64,000 nucleotides of DNA from CAVUCH01 sp963739995 (GTDB lineage: Bacteria > Acidobacteriota > Vicinamibacteria > Vicinamibacterales > JAENWD01). The stretch is from positions 11,296 through 75,295 of the forward strand of contig CAVUCH010000023.1 in NCBI GenBank assembly GCA_963739995.1, written 5' to 3'. Under the pieces are notes generated by a model, which was given only the letters and a program-made list of their open reading frames with translations, did not search any database and was not told the DNA's origin. Positions 41,601-51,535 of the stretch are shown here, piece by piece; positions within the stretch are counted from its first letter, which is position 1; each line of letters begins with the position of its first letter. The position numbers and the translations under genes are program-made.

Positions 41601-43477
41601 TCACCGAGGCAGGCCCAGCTGGCTGCGAAGGGCCGCCATGCGCGGATCGCCGCGAAGGTTCGCCAGCTCCGGTTTGGTGAGTTGCATGGCCGCCCGCCGG
41701 CGATTGAGCGCGGCGAACCGCTGGAGCGCGTCGAATGCTCGGTCCCGGTCGCCCAGGCCCGCATAGATGAATGCTTGGTGGTCCGGGTCCTCACTCCTTC
41801 GGGCCAGCGCCTCGGCCTCTGCCCGCCGGCCAGTGACTGCATACGCATATCCCAGAGAACCATGTTCCCCGGCCCTTGGGCCTCGAACCACCTTAATGCT
41901 TCAGTCGTGTCGCCCTTGAACAGGAGGGCCCGGGCCCTGAACAAGCCCACGTACGGAAAGGTTGGGTCGACCGCGAGCACGGTCTCTGCGTTCTCGAGCG
42001 CGCGATCGTAAAGCCCCGCGCTGATCTGAACGTTGGCCAGGACCCGCCGCACATCGAGGGATCGCGGGTCGACGCGCAGCGCGACTTCCAGCTGCCGCAC
42101 GGCCTCGTCGAGTTTCCCCTCGGGAAGGAGCGTCGAGAGGACGAAGTCGGTGTACGTGGTCGTGAGGCTCGGGTTCAGCTCCAGCGCACGCCGGAACGAA
42201 CGCTCCGCTTCGGGCCACTCGCCCGCGCATGCGTGCACGTGGCCCATGGCGGCCTGCGCCTCAGCGAGCAACGGGTCGAGCTCGATGGCCCGGAGTGCCG
42301 CGACCCGCAGGACCGAACCGGGCAGGTCCTGAGGAATGTCGTCGACGAACGACGCCTCCGCCGTTGCATTGGCCAACCCGGCATACGCGGGGACGAAGGT
42401 GGGATCTTGCTTCAGGACCTCGCCGAAGAGGTCAACGGCGCGACGAATGCCGTCCCCACGTCGCGCCTCCAGCACGCGTGCTTTCAGGAACAGATCGTAC
42501 GCCTCGATCGTGGTGCTGTACCGCCGCTGACCCCGGCCGAGCTTGAGCCGCAGCTCGTTGACGATCGATCGCGAGATCTCGTCCTGAATCGCGAAGACGT
42601 CCTTCAGCTCGCGATCGAAGCGACCCGACCAGAGCGGCAGGTCATCGGCAACGCGCACGAGCTGCGCATTGATGCGCAGCTTTGGGCCGTCTCGCAACAC
42701 CGACCCTTCGAGCACCAGGTTTGCCTGTAGCGCTGCCCCCACTTCGCTAGTGTTGCGAGGTTTGTTCTTGAAGGTGAACGATGATGTGCGCGATCGCACC
42801 TCGAGACCGTCGATCACCGCCAGGTTCCGGATGATCTCGTCCGTCAGGCCGTCCACGAAGTACTCGCTCTCCGGCTCGACGCTGAGGTTCTGGAAGGGCA
42901 GGACGGCGATGACCGGAACCGGATCGCGGCTCCACAGCGAGAGCGACCGCGCGCTCGCCACAGCGACGATCAGCAGTCCCGCGGCGGCGAGTGCCACCGC
43001 GAGCGGCTGCCAACCGGGCCACCGTCGCCACCCCGGCGCCGTGCTGGCCACGGACCCGGACCCAGTCGGGCCGGCTGCCGGCAACGGAACGTCGCTCCTT
43101 AGGGAAGCCCCAGCCGAGGCCGCCGGCGTGGCGCCGTTCCCTTCCACGGGGGCGATGAACCGGTAGCCGCGTCGGGGAAGGGTCTCGATGAACCGAGGCC
43201 CCACCGCCGAATCGCCCAGCGCCTCGCGGAGCCTCCTGATCGCCGCGTTCAGGCTGCGCTCGAAGTCGACGAAGGTGTCGTCGGCCCAGAGCTCATGGCG
43301 GAGGCTGTCGCGCGCGATCAGAGCTCCGGGCTGGCGGAGCAGGCGTTTCAGCAGCAGGAATGGCTGGTCTGGCAGGAGGACGCGCTCGCCTCCGTTCCTC
43401 GCGAGCTCGCCCGAGCGCAGATCCAGCACGAATTCCCCGAACCGCACGATTTCTGGTGCCGTGGCCGGATCAGACAT
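41601..43477 (-). pseudogene. Winged-helix / TolB-like / TPR regulator, frameshifted near the 3' end
   Basis: The N-terminus (about 1-110) is an OmpR-type winged helix (VRFGEFVLDLRSGELARNG ... RRLREALGD ... ETLPRRGYRFIAPV). A transmembrane helix follows (about 155-177), then a TolB-like domain (VIAVLPFQNLSVEPESEYFVDGL...), then TPRs. The family is a one-component membrane regulator typical of Acidobacteria. Near 41865-41885, inside a G-rich run, the reading frame shifts. The natural C-terminus (LGYAYAVTGRRAEAEALARR ... LRSQLGLPR) continues in another frame and stops at 41601, while the original frame runs on to 41267 with unnatural sequence. It is one lesion, so a recent mutation or sequencing error. 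Confidence 0.8.
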
Positions 43478-43675
43478 AGGTGCCCATGAACAGAACGAGG
43501 CCTAGATAGTACGTCGGCGGCCTCCGATCGTCCACCGTGACCTCCGTTTCACACGCACGTCATCTCCCCGTCATTGAGTGTCGACGCCCGCTGCCGTAGG
43601 TTGACGCCACCGGCGGGTACCTGGTGCGGATTCCCCGGCGACTGCCGCCGCTGTCGCCGTCCTTTCGGAGGGATC

Positions 43676-44155
43676 ATGAAGAAGATCGTTCTCGGGGTCA
43701 CTGGATTTGTCGTCGTGGCGTTCGGGGCAATGTCCATGGCCTCGACCCCCGTCGGTGTGACGCCTACCGTTCTCGGGCGAGGGACGTTCGACGCGTTCAA
43801 GTTGAGGACGCCGCCGGAATCCCTCGTCGACGTCAAGCTCGAGGCAAAGAATCCTCTGGACGTGGTGGTGCGGATCCATGACTACGCGATCAATTCGTCC
43901 ACGGGGTGGCACACCCATCCCGGCCCGGTGCTGATCACGGTCGTTCAGGGAGAGGTGACGTTCTACGAGTACGACGACCCGACGTGCACTCCGACCGTGG
44001 TATCTGCCGGTCAGGGCTATGTCGACACCGGACACGGGCACATCGGGATCAACGCGAGCGGGCAGCCCGCCAAGGATGTTACGGTGATCTTCGCGCCGGT
44101 GGCCATGCCGTTCCGTGGGGAGCTGAGCGCACCGGGGCCCTACTGTGCGTTCTGA
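43676..44155 (+). CDS. Exported cupin-domain protein
   Basis: 159 residues with a signal peptide (MKKIVLGVTGFVVVAFGAMSMA) and a GGAGGG ribosome site. The cupin core shows GWHTHPGPVLITVVQGEVTFYEYD, motif 1 with two metal-binding histidines and the following Glu-containing strand, and later GYVDTGHGHIGINASG as motif 2 with the third histidine. It is a single-domain, probably metal-binding, exported cupin of unknown substrate. It is transcribed divergently from the winged-helix regulator, which could control it; that is inference from position only. Confidence 0.85.
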   Translation: MKKIVLGVTGFVVVAFGAMSMASTPVGVTPTVLGRGTFDAFKLRTPPESLVDVKLEAKNPLDVVVRIHDYAINSSTGWHTHPGPVLITVVQGEVTFYEYDDPTCTPTVVSAGQGYVDTGHGHIGINASGQPAKDVTVIFAPVAMPFRGELSAPGPYCAF

Positions 44156-44492
44156 CCGCCCCAACGACGGCGCGCTCCATCGAGAATGGTGCTCCCCGGA
44201 GCTCACTTGCGAATGACCTGTCGTGAAAAGAAGATGAGCACCGACACGGCATGGCGCCTGTTTGCGGGTGGCAGAGGGCGGGCGCGCCGATCTTCGCCCG
44301 TTCAGGTGGGGATCACGATGGTTTGCCGATCTCACGGAGCGCAAGACGATTCGCGCTCGTCCGGGAAGCGCGCGGGAGACGAGCACGAGGACGAGGTCGC
44401 GCGGCTGGTCTGCCGTGAGCGTCAGGACTGACGCCCTGCCGACAGAAACCGACTTCGAGGGTCTGAACGACGTGCGGCCGGAGGGAGGTTGA
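44156..44492. other. Intergenic stretch, no supported gene
   Basis: About 340 bases. Short plus-strand frames lack ribosome sites and recognisable sequence. The last bases hold GGAGGG, the ribosome site of the next gene. Confidence 0.4.
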
Positions 44493-46043
44493 ATGGACAG
44501 GAGGTTGCTTCTCAAGCTGGGCGCCGCGTGCCTGGGGACCGCCGCCGCCCGCCCTGCCCTGGGCTTCGTCCCGGCTCACAACTGGGACGGCTACAACTGG
44601 GGCACGGCACCGGTGGTCAAGGACCGCCTTTACCAGGGGCCGTTTCCGCAGTACCCGCCCGAGGAAGTGCTCCCCGGTTCCGAGGTCGTGATGGCCACGA
44701 CACCCTCGCGCGCGGTCGTGCCCGGCTACGGAATGGGTCTCGTTACCTACGTCACGGGCGACTTCGGAGGCAACACCTTCCGGGGCGTGGACATGGAGAA
44801 GGCGATCGAGGCCTTCGCGCAGGTGCCGTTGGGCCAGAAACTCTACGTCCGGCCCACCTGGCGCGAGCTGCAGAAGCGCCCGGGCCGCCTGGATCCCGAC
44901 GCGTACTGGAGGACGACCCTCGCGATGGCGAAGCAGTACGGCAAGCGGGTCGGCTTCCGCGTCCAGATGAGCGATCCCGACATCGAGGAGCCGGCGCTGC
45001 CCGATTTCGTCCTCGACAAGGTGCCGATGGTTCCCCTGCGCGGCGGCGAGTGGAAGCGCAGGCCTTCTGGAGACACCCGGGGTTACCTGGAGCCACGCTA
45101 CGACCATCCGTTCTTCCAGAACGCCTTCCGCGAGCTGAACGCTCTCCTGGCCGCCGAGCTCGACGGCAGCCCGCTCGTCGAGTACATCGACACGTTCATG
45201 TACGGCTTCTGGGGTGAGGGCCATACCTGGCCGTTCACCGATCATCCGTTTCCGGATGGGACGACGGCCGAGCGCACGTTCGTGCGCATGCTCGAAGTTC
45301 AGCTCGAGCACTGGAAGAAGACCCCGCTCGTCACCAACACGCAGCCGGACTGGAGCCGCGTCGGCAACTCGGAGCTGCTCGACCGCACCATCCGCAGCCA
45401 CAACTGGGTGAGGACCGACACCATCTTCGTCGAGAACGAGCAGATCGAGGCGATCTCCAACCGGCCGCCCTGGGTGGCGGCGGTGCTCGAGGTCGGGATG
45501 TCCGACGGCTCGCCGGAATCGCTGCGTCTCGACGAGGAGGTCACCTATACCGACAACGTCATCGCCCACGTCATGGACGTGGGCGCCAACTACTGGTCGC
45601 TCTGGAACTGGCACGCGGAGAAGGCCGAGAACATCCTGAGCTACTACCGCCAGTACCCCGAGATGATCGACACCATCGCGCGCCGGGTGGGCTACCGCGT
45701 GCGGCCCTCGTACGTCTGGCACTACGAAGGCGGCGAGCGGAACGGGCTCGTGGTCGGCTTTGCCAATGACGGGATAGCGGGCGTGCCCGGCGTGCTGCGC
45801 GTGAACGTGACGACCGACGACGGGACGGTCCTGGCTGGAGGCGGACTGGACCCCGGCTATCCGCTGCCCGGGAAGATCCGGCAGGCACGATTCGAACTGC
45901 CGCGGGGAACGGACTGGAAGGGGCTCAAGCTCAAGGCGGAGATCGAGGTGAAGGGCGTGCGGCACCCAGTGCGATGGGCCTGCCACCAGGCGCTCGAAGA
46001 GGACGGCTCTCTGAGGCTGCGCCACACGGCAGGTCTGGGATAG
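44493..46043 (+). CDS. Exported TIM-barrel protein, putative glycoside hydrolase
   Basis: 516 residues. The N-terminus MDRRLLLKLGAACLGTAAARPALG is a signal with paired arginines, compatible with Tat export. The body has barrel-like strands: LYVRPTWRELQ, KRVGFRVQMSD, EYIDTFMYGFWGEGHTWPF (candidate acid/base E in WGEGH), then ANYWSLWNWHAE. The last 110 residues form a beta domain (YEGGERNGLVVGFANDGIAG ...), as in DUF4832 or beta-galactosidase-like proteins. Substrate is unknown. The ribosome site GGAGGG is good. The broken permease gene begins 14 bases after its stop. Confidence 0.6.
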   Translation: MDRRLLLKLGAACLGTAAARPALGFVPAHNWDGYNWGTAPVVKDRLYQGPFPQYPPEEVLPGSEVVMATTPSRAVVPGYGMGLVTYVTGDFGGNTFRGVDMEKAIEAFAQVPLGQKLYVRPTWRELQKRPGRLDPDAYWRTTLAMAKQYGKRVGFRVQMSDPDIEEPALPDFVLDKVPMVPLRGGEWKRRPSGDTRGYLEPRYDHPFFQNAFRELNALLAAELDGSPLVEYIDTFMYGFWGEGHTWPFTDHPFPDGTTAERTFVRMLEVQLEHWKKTPLVTNTQPDWSRVGNSELLDRTIRSHNWVRTDTIFVENEQIEAISNRPPWVAAVLEVGMSDGSPESLRLDEEVTYTDNVIAHVMDVGANYWSLWNWHAEKAENILSYYRQYPEMIDTIARRVGYRVRPSYVWHYEGGERNGLVVGFANDGIAGVPGVLRVNVTTDDGTVLAGGGLDPGYPLPGKIRQARFELPRGTDWKGLKLKAEIEVKGVRHPVRWACHQALEEDGSLRLRHTAGLG

Positions 46044-46057
46044 GAGGCTGGTCTTCA

Positions 46058-46528
46058 ATGCGTCATCTGCTCTCCGATCTCCGGTTTGCGCTTCGCGCGT
46101 GGCGCAACCATCCTGGCTTCACGGCCGTCGCGATTCTGTCGATGGCGCTCGGCATCGGCGCCAACACCGCCATCTTCACACTCGTCGATCAGGTGCGCTT
46201 GTCGTCAGCTGCTGGCGAACGACGCCGCGGTGGTGCAGCTGTACGCGTGATGGCGTATGCGGTAACGCGCCGCGCACGCGAGATCGGGATCCGTATGGCG
46301 CTGGGCGCGCGTGCTCTCGACATAGGCTGGCTCGTGATGAAGGAGACGTTGATCATCACGATGGTGGGCGCGACGATCGGCGCACCCGCCACGTGGTGGC
46401 CGAGTCGATATGTGGAAAGCCAGCTCTATGGCGTCGAGCCTATGGATGCGCTCGCGATTGCGGCGACGATCGCGGGGCTCGCGCCGACGTGTCGCGCGGT
46501 GAGCGCCGATCACCGCGCTCCGCTATGA
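46058..46528 (+). pseudogene. MacB/FtsX-type (ADOP) permease with large internal deletion
   Basis: The frame begins with a typical ADOP N-terminus, LLSDLRFALRAWRNHPGFTAVAILSMALGIGANTAIFTLVD, behind an AGGAGG ribosome site. It then jumps within about 20 residues to the C-terminal end of such proteins, AYAVTRRAREIGIRMALGA. Full-length members are about 800 residues; this frame has 156. The periplasmic domains and most membrane helices are therefore deleted, and the final residues are altered too. It cannot be a working macrolide/peptide-export permease. Confidence 0.8.
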
Positions 46529-46731
46529 GTGAGCGGCAGCGGCGCGCTGGCTTGGCCGCAGACTACGCAGATAAGGCGGATCGGCGATGCGAGCAGCTCT
46601 GCCACCTGCCATGGCTCGATTCTTGGTCTGCCCGCCGCGGAGTTGCGCGATCGGCACGGCAAGCCGGACTGTAGTAGCATCGCCCCGTTGGGTTTGAGAT
46701 AACACCTTGCAAAAACCTGAAGGGGGCGTTG

Positions 46732-47163
46732 ATGAAGAGACTCTTGACGGTTTCGTCGGTCATCCTGGCGATGTGCGCGGTGGCTTTCGCACAGGGCAGC
46801 GTTGATAAAACGCTGATGGATTTGGAACGGCAGTGGGTGAAGGCCGCACTGGCAAGTAACAGTGAGGCCCTCGCGCCGCTGCTTGCCACGGATTTTGTCT
46901 CGGTTCAGTCCGATGGAACGGTGGAGAGCAAGTCCCAGTATGTCGCAAAGACTACCAAGGGTAAGTGGCAGGTCAGTGAAGTGAGCGACATGAAGGTGCA
47001 GGTTCATGGAGACTCCGCCGTCGTGACGGGCGTGTGGACGGGAAAAGGAACGGACGGAACGGGAAAAGCGTTCGACGGTAAGGAGCGGTTTGCGGACACG
47101 TGGGTGAAGATGCCTGACGGTAAATGGCAGTGTGTCGCGAGCGCAAGCGCCCCGATCAAGTAG
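46732..47163 (+). CDS. Exported NTF2-like (SnoaL/DUF4440) protein
   Basis: 143 residues with a signal peptide (MKRLLTVSSVILAMCAVAFAQG) and an AGGGGG ribosome site. The mature part fits the cone-shaped NTF2-like fold used by DUF4440: LMDLERQWVKAALASNSEALAPLLATDFVSV, then VQVHGDSAVVTGVWTGKG and RFADTWVKMPDGKWQCVAS. These small exported proteins have no established reaction; many are stress-induced or ligand binding. A TTG just upstream (46729) is an alternative start. Codon use is noticeably less GC-rich than in the neighbours, suggesting later acquisition. Confidence 0.82.
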   Translation: MKRLLTVSSVILAMCAVAFAQGSVDKTLMDLERQWVKAALASNSEALAPLLATDFVSVQSDGTVESKSQYVAKTTKGKWQVSEVSDMKVQVHGDSAVVTGVWTGKGTDGTGKAFDGKERFADTWVKMPDGKWQCVASASAPIK

Positions 47164-47235
47164 TTGCGGAGCCGATGTCCCCAGAGTGGATCGGCGCATG
47201 TCCTCCCATTGACCAGTTGAACGCCGCACTCGGCG

Positions 47236-47279
47236 GCCGGCACTCGCCGCAGCTTGACATTGGCTGCGGCGGTGCCGGC
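47236..47279 (+). terminator. Strong hairpin after the NTF2-like gene
   Basis: GCCGGCAC + CGCCGCAGC pair with GCTGCGGCG + GTGCCGGC, a 17-pair stem with one bulged T and a 9-base loop. It lies 72 bases past the stop. There is no T tract; it could be a terminator or part of a decayed structured element. Confidence 0.5.
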
Positions 47280-47583
47280 ACCGTGTCTCTCGCCGAGGCC
47301 TGAAGCATTGCCGCTAGGTTTTCGATCAAGGTTCTGACGCCGGATTTCGCGGCTGCGGCTGGGATCGCGCCGCTTTCTGCGCGACATTGAGGGGTTCGCG
47401 ATTTAGGCGTCACAGGCGCCCTACAGCCGGGCCGTAAGCCGACACCGTCGCCGTTGATTGTTCGCAGCATCGCGGATGAGCAGTTGGAGCCGCGCGCGCC
47501 CCTCAATTGCTGGGTATCGGCTCGATTACATAACCAACGGGAAGTCGTAGCCGCGCTGGTGACCCGTAGGCTATCGTGCGGGC
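47280..47583. other. Intergenic stretch, no supported gene
   Basis: About 300 bases up to the methyltransferase start with no credible reading frame or repeat. Confidence 0.4.
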
Positions 47584-48612
47584 ATGCTGGATTTCATCAC
47601 GTACGACTTCGGCTACAGCTGGTCCGTTCGATACGCGATGATTGCGCCTCTGATCGTCGCCGGCAGCCTCGCGGCGCTTGCCGCGTGGCGGTCCTGGCCG
47701 CGCTGGGTGTTCATCCTGGCAACGCTGATGGCGTTGTGGGCCGCGGCGGCGGTCGTGGTCCTCAACGTGATGCTCAACAGCCCGATGCCGCTGCCGACGG
47801 AGCGCTTCCTGCGGGCCGGCGCGGGGCGCGTGCTCGACGTCGGCGCCGGATCCGGACGCGCCGCGGTTGGCGTGCTGATCGCCAGGCCGCATGTCACGGC
47901 GACCGGCGTCGACATCTACAGCGGCTACTGGGGAATCGACGGCAACACGCCGGAACGGTTCATGGCGAACGCGCGGATCGCGGGCGTTGCGGACCGCGCC
48001 TCCGCCCGCGTCGGCGACATGCGGCAGCTGCCGTTCGGCGACGGCGAGTTCGACGCCGTGGTCAGCTCGTACGCCATCGATCATCTGCCCCGGGCCGAGC
48101 GCCCGAAAGCGATTGCGGAAGTCGCGCGCGTCCTCAAGCCGGGCGGCGAGTTCCTGCTGATGATCATCCGCGTCGATTGGAGGACGTGGCTGGTCTCGCC
48201 GCTGCTCGCGCATCACCCGTCGCAGAACCCGGAACCCTGGCGCGAACTGCTTCAGCAGCACGGATTCAGCGTGGAGGAAGAAGGCACGCCGTTTACAACC
48301 CTGTACTTCCTCGCCAGGAAGCACGGTGCGACACGCACCCACGGGTCGACGACACGCCGTCAGAATCTCACCCGTGCCGAGCCATCGAATCGCACCGACC
48401 GTGTCCGCGTACTGCCCGCGACGCGGACCTCGACGCGGCGCGATGGCGGACCGATCATCCGCGACCTCGGAGCGAGCGACAAGTCGAGAGTGCGCGCGAA
48501 CTCCGCGCCCGCTGATGCCGTCGTCGACGTAGACGTGGTTGTCGGCGACCGTCAATCGGCGCGCAGGCCGTCGAGGGGCGACATTCGCGTGGCGCGAGCG
48601 GCGGGCAGGTAG
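47584..48612 (+). CDS. SAM-dependent methyltransferase with two N-terminal membrane helices and abnormal tail
   Basis: 342 residues. Two hydrophobic helices (IAPLIVAGSLAALAAW; FILATLMALWAAAAVVVLNVML) anchor the protein. Residues 80-245 are a class I methyltransferase: VLDVGAGSGRAAVG (motif I, binds SAM), ATGVDIYSGYWG, FDAVVSSYAIDHL (motif II/III), and EVARVLKPGGEFLLMI. The family-like sequence ends near TLYFLARKHG (about residue 247). The last 95 residues are Arg-rich with no fold signature and lie antisense to the recombinase and permease remnants, so the natural stop was probably lost through a junction with foreign sequence. Confidence 0.75.
   Translation: MLDFITYDFGYSWSVRYAMIAPLIVAGSLAALAAWRSWPRWVFILATLMALWAAAAVVVLNVMLNSPMPLPTERFLRAGAGRVLDVGAGSGRAAVGVLIARPHVTATGVDIYSGYWGIDGNTPERFMANARIAGVADRASARVGDMRQLPFGDGEFDAVVSSYAIDHLPRAERPKAIAEVARVLKPGGEFLLMIIRVDWRTWLVSPLLAHHPSQNPEPWRELLQQHGFSVEEEGTPFTTLYFLARKHGATRTHGSTTRRQNLTRAEPSNRTDRVRVLPATRTSTRRDGGPIIRDLGASDKSRVRANSAPADAVVDVDVVVGDRQSARRPSRGDIRVARAAGR
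48455..48552 (-). pseudogene. Serine recombinase (resolvase-like) fragment
   Basis: The minus strand encodes TVADNHVYVDDGISG, then after one extra G in a G-run AEFAR continues in the next frame. This stretch closely resembles the sequence ending the catalytic N-domain of large serine recombinases (...VYVDDGISGAEF...). No serine active-site region or DNA-binding part is present. It begins exactly at the stop of the permease remnant, indicating a junction. Confidence 0.4.
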
Positions 48613-49120
48613 GCCGCGGCCAACGCGACGATTCCCAGGTTGGGACGCGGCAGGTAGCACGACAGATAGTGAAGCCCATCCTGCCGGAACCGGCGTCGGC
48701 CGTCATCAGGTTGCGGAAGCGCGGACGAAGAGCAGCGTCCCTGCTGTGCGGCCGATGGCGAGCGCCAGCGCGCAGCCGATCCCGAGTCCGACGGCCAGCA
48801 GAAGCCCGGCCTGGCCGAGCATCAGCCGCAGGACGTCGCCGCTGGCCGCGCCAAGCGCCATGCGGATGGCAATCTCGTTGGACCGGCGCGCCACCGAGGA
48901 CCGACATCACGCCATACAGCCCGACGGCCGCCAGCAGCGCCGCGAGCACGCCGAAGAAGCCCGATAGCCAGGAGAGCAGACGCTCACGCGTGAGCCGCTC
49001 GCGTACATGCACGCGCAGCGTCTGCAGATCTCCACCCAGAACGTTCTCGTCCCGAAACAGCTGTCGCAGGCTGGCGGCGACGTTGTCAGCTGGGCCGGTC
49101 GTGCGGAGAATCACGTTCAT
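48552..49120 (-). pseudogene. C-terminal remnant of a second ADOP-type permease, frameshifted
   Basis: In the first frame LSGFFGVLAALLAAVGLYGVMS is the first helix of the C-terminal FtsX unit. After a frameshift near 48895 the sequence continues NEIAIRMALGAASGDVLRLMLGQAGLLLAVGLGIGCALAL. After a second shift it ends GIVALAAAYLPAARATRMSPLDGLRAD-stop (48552-48660), the usual end of ADOP permeases. Upstream, NVILRTTGPADNVAASLRQ fits the periplasmic domain. The N-terminal two thirds are missing. Confidence 0.8.
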
Positions 49121-49289
49121 GCCCAGGATTGATCACGACCCTCCGGGTGATGCCGCTCAGTACTGGCTGTTTTCTCGTGGTCGGGCCACCAATTGTTCAC
49201 TGATTGTTCACAGCGGCGCGAGTTGCGGGCCGTGAACCACAGCTGCCATGCGCCCCGTTCACCACTCCTGACGTTCATCGTCGGACCGC

Positions 49290-49660
49290 GGCCCTCCGTG
49301 AACGTTGCGAGATTCCCATACTGGAGATCGCATGCGCGGGCTCTCAGGTGGACTTCCCGATTGCGGCCTGAAGGGACATGCCGAGATTGAGGAATTCGAC
49401 ATGACGTTGGTCATGTCTTTCATGCCGCCGACCATGCGGCTGGCGTGCAGGTCAGAGCTGATGGTGTCGGGCCAGAACCCCTGCAGGGTTGCCGGCTCGG
49501 CCTGGCTGTAGAGGAAGCTCAACTTCCGTGGCCGATGTCGAAGATGATGCCGCGCTTCTGTGCCTCAAGGAGGAACGGTCGAACCTTGCCCGTGGGGTGA
49601 AGCATCGGCACGCGGCCCAAGTAGGTGTGGGTGTAGATGTCGACCGTAAGTGCTCGGCAC
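49290..49660 (-). pseudogene. Amidohydrolase/deacetylase-family remnant with several lesions
   Basis: Three frames must be joined to read DIYTHTYLGRVPMLHPTG ... AQKRGIIFDIGHGS, then a stop or frameshift, then FWPDTISSDLHASRMVGGMKDMTNVMS, another frameshift, NFLNLGMSLQAAIGKST, a TGA in place of the expected Trp, and EPAHAISSMG. The metal-binding His in FDIGHG and the Asp in ISSDLH identify a metal-dependent amidohydrolase (deacetylase branch). Only the C-terminal part is present. It lies just downstream of the CocE-like and PLP genes, so it may have been the third gene of that operon. Confidence 0.7.
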
Positions 49661-49717
49661 CAGCTCCTCCCTCGGCCCGACTGACTGTCTTGGTAACCAG
49701 GGTGACTCGTTCGTGCC

Positions 49718-51532
49718 TCATCGCGACCTTGGCGGAATCACCGGCAGCAAAATGTGCGATGGCCGCTCGGCATCGTGATACACGGTCTGATGTGCGACTT
49801 TGACCGCGGCTGTCGTGCCAAAGGGCGCGCCGGTGTTGGGATTACGATCGAATTGTGGAAAGTGGCTGCTGGTCACATGGACGCGGATCCGATGGCCCTT
49901 CAGAAAGGCGACGGATGTTCCCACGAGGTCAATCTCGAACCGCTCGGCCTTGCCCGGTACCAGCGGCCGCGGCGCGCTGACACCGTCGCGATACCGCGCC
50001 CGCATGATGCCTTCGGCCATGTTGTAGCTCGACCCGTCCGGGTACACATCCACCAACTTGGCCACAAAGTCGGTGTCAACGGCGTCTGACGAGGCGTAGA
50101 GCACGACTCTGACGGGACCGGTCGCCTCGAGTTCCTCCTGCAAAGGAACGGAGTCGTAGATGAGCACGTCGCGCCGGGCCTCGATCGGCCGCTGATCCTG
50201 GGGTCCGGCCGCGGTAGGCGTGCCGCAGCAGTTGTTGCCACCGGTTGTGGGTACCGGATCGTCCGGGTCGTAGCGGAAGCGATCCGGAGGGGAGGTGCCC
50301 CCGGGTTTTTCCCACGTCAGGCCCCCGTCACCTCGATTGCTGTTGGCGGCCCCGCCGCTGGTGAAGTAGAACGGCCGATACTCCGTGCGCGCAAGCGGGT
50401 ATTCACGCTCGAAGACCCACTCGTTGCGGCCCATCACGAAGAGCTTGACCGGCGCCTCGGCGGTCAGCCCGTTGTCGATCCCCTTGAGCCAGTAGTCGTA
50501 CCAGCGAAGCTGGAGCGCATTGGCGTCGATGTTTGCGTCAGGACCGAAATCGAGCGCGCCCGTCTTCTGCGACGGTCCATGTCCCCAGGGTCCCATGACG
50601 AGGTGGCTGCGGCGCGCATTCTCGCTCGCTCCCTTCTGGCTCATCCCTACATAGCCGCGCAGCGTTCCCTGGCTGAAGATGTCGAACCAGCCGCCCAGGG
50701 TGTGCACAGGGATGGCAATCTTGTCGAACTGCTCCTCGACGCTGAGCGGCTTCCAGTAGTCGTCGTAATCGGGGTGCGCGAGCCACTCGTCGTAGAATCG
50801 GGCCTGGCGCCCAACGAGTTGCTGCATCGTGTTGAGCGGCAGGTGCCACTGCACCTGGTCGTAGTGGATGCCGCGCACGCCGGTCATGGTGTGAGGACCG
50901 GGGTTCTGCATGATGCGCGACTCCATGCGCACGGGTCCCCAGCCGAAGTTGAACGATAGTCGCCAGCCGCCGTTGAGCGTGATCCAGTCGTGATAGATGC
51001 TCGTGGACGCGACCATCGGGAAGATCGTGACCAGGCTTGGCGGCGCCGCCTGCGCGGCCCGCCATTGGTTCTGTCCGAGATAGGAACCACCCTGCATCGC
51101 GACTTTGCCGTTGGACCACCGCTGCTTTGCAGCCCACTCGATGACGTCGTACCCATCCTTCTCCGAGTTGAAAAACGGCTGCCAGCGGCCCTCCGATTCG
51201 TGACGTCCTCGCACATCCGCGTAGACGTAGACGTAGCCCCGCTGTGCGAAGTAGACGGCGGCCTCGTAGGCAGTGGGAAAGCGTTCGGTGCTGTAGGGCG
51301 TTTTCGAGACGAGCACCGGATAGCGTCCATCGCCCGCCGGGCGGTACACGTCGGCGAACAACAGGACGCCGTCGCGCAAGGGGATGGAGACGCGATTGTC
51401 GAGTGCGATGTCGTTTCTGGGCGGCGCATCAGCCGGAAAACGTACCACGGACGCGCCGGGGCTGGCCGCCGGAGGCTCGCCGACGAGGATTGACGTCAGA
51501 AGGGCAACGATGAACACCGCGCCGGGTCGCAT
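49718..51532 (-). CDS. CocE/NonD-family exported hydrolase (S15-type)
   Basis: 604 residues with a signal peptide (MRPGAVFIVALLTSILVGEP). The alpha/beta-hydrolase domain contains YVYADVRGRHESEGRW, then MQGGSYLGQNQW with nucleophile S150. The C-terminal jelly-roll domain typical of X-Pro dipeptidyl-peptidase/CocE proteins begins near YEREYPLARTEYRPFYF; GPWGHGPS carries the candidate catalytic His. Family members hydrolyse acyl esters or N-terminal X-Pro peptides, and the substrate here is unknown. The start lies only 3 bases after the stop of the PLP gene, so translation is coupled. Confidence 0.85.
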   Translation of the reverse strand: MRPGAVFIVALLTSILVGEPPAASPGASVVRFPADAPPRNDIALDNRVSIPLRDGVLLFADVYRPAGDGRYPVLVSKTPYSTERFPTAYEAAVYFAQRGYVYVYADVRGRHESEGRWQPFFNSEKDGYDVIEWAAKQRWSNGKVAMQGGSYLGQNQWRAAQAAPPSLVTIFPMVASTSIYHDWITLNGGWRLSFNFGWGPVRMESRIMQNPGPHTMTGVRGIHYDQVQWHLPLNTMQQLVGRQARFYDEWLAHPDYDDYWKPLSVEEQFDKIAIPVHTLGGWFDIFSQGTLRGYVGMSQKGASENARRSHLVMGPWGHGPSQKTGALDFGPDANIDANALQLRWYDYWLKGIDNGLTAEAPVKLFVMGRNEWVFEREYPLARTEYRPFYFTSGGAANSNRGDGGLTWEKPGGTSPPDRFRYDPDDPVPTTGGNNCCGTPTAAGPQDQRPIEARRDVLIYDSVPLQEELEATGPVRVVLYASSDAVDTDFVAKLVDVYPDGSSYNMAEGIMRARYRDGVSAPRPLVPGKAERFEIDLVGTSVAFLKGHRIRVHVTSSHFPQFDRNPNTGAPFGTTAAVKVAHQTVYHDAERPSHILLPVIPPRSR

Positions 51533-51535
51533 GCG

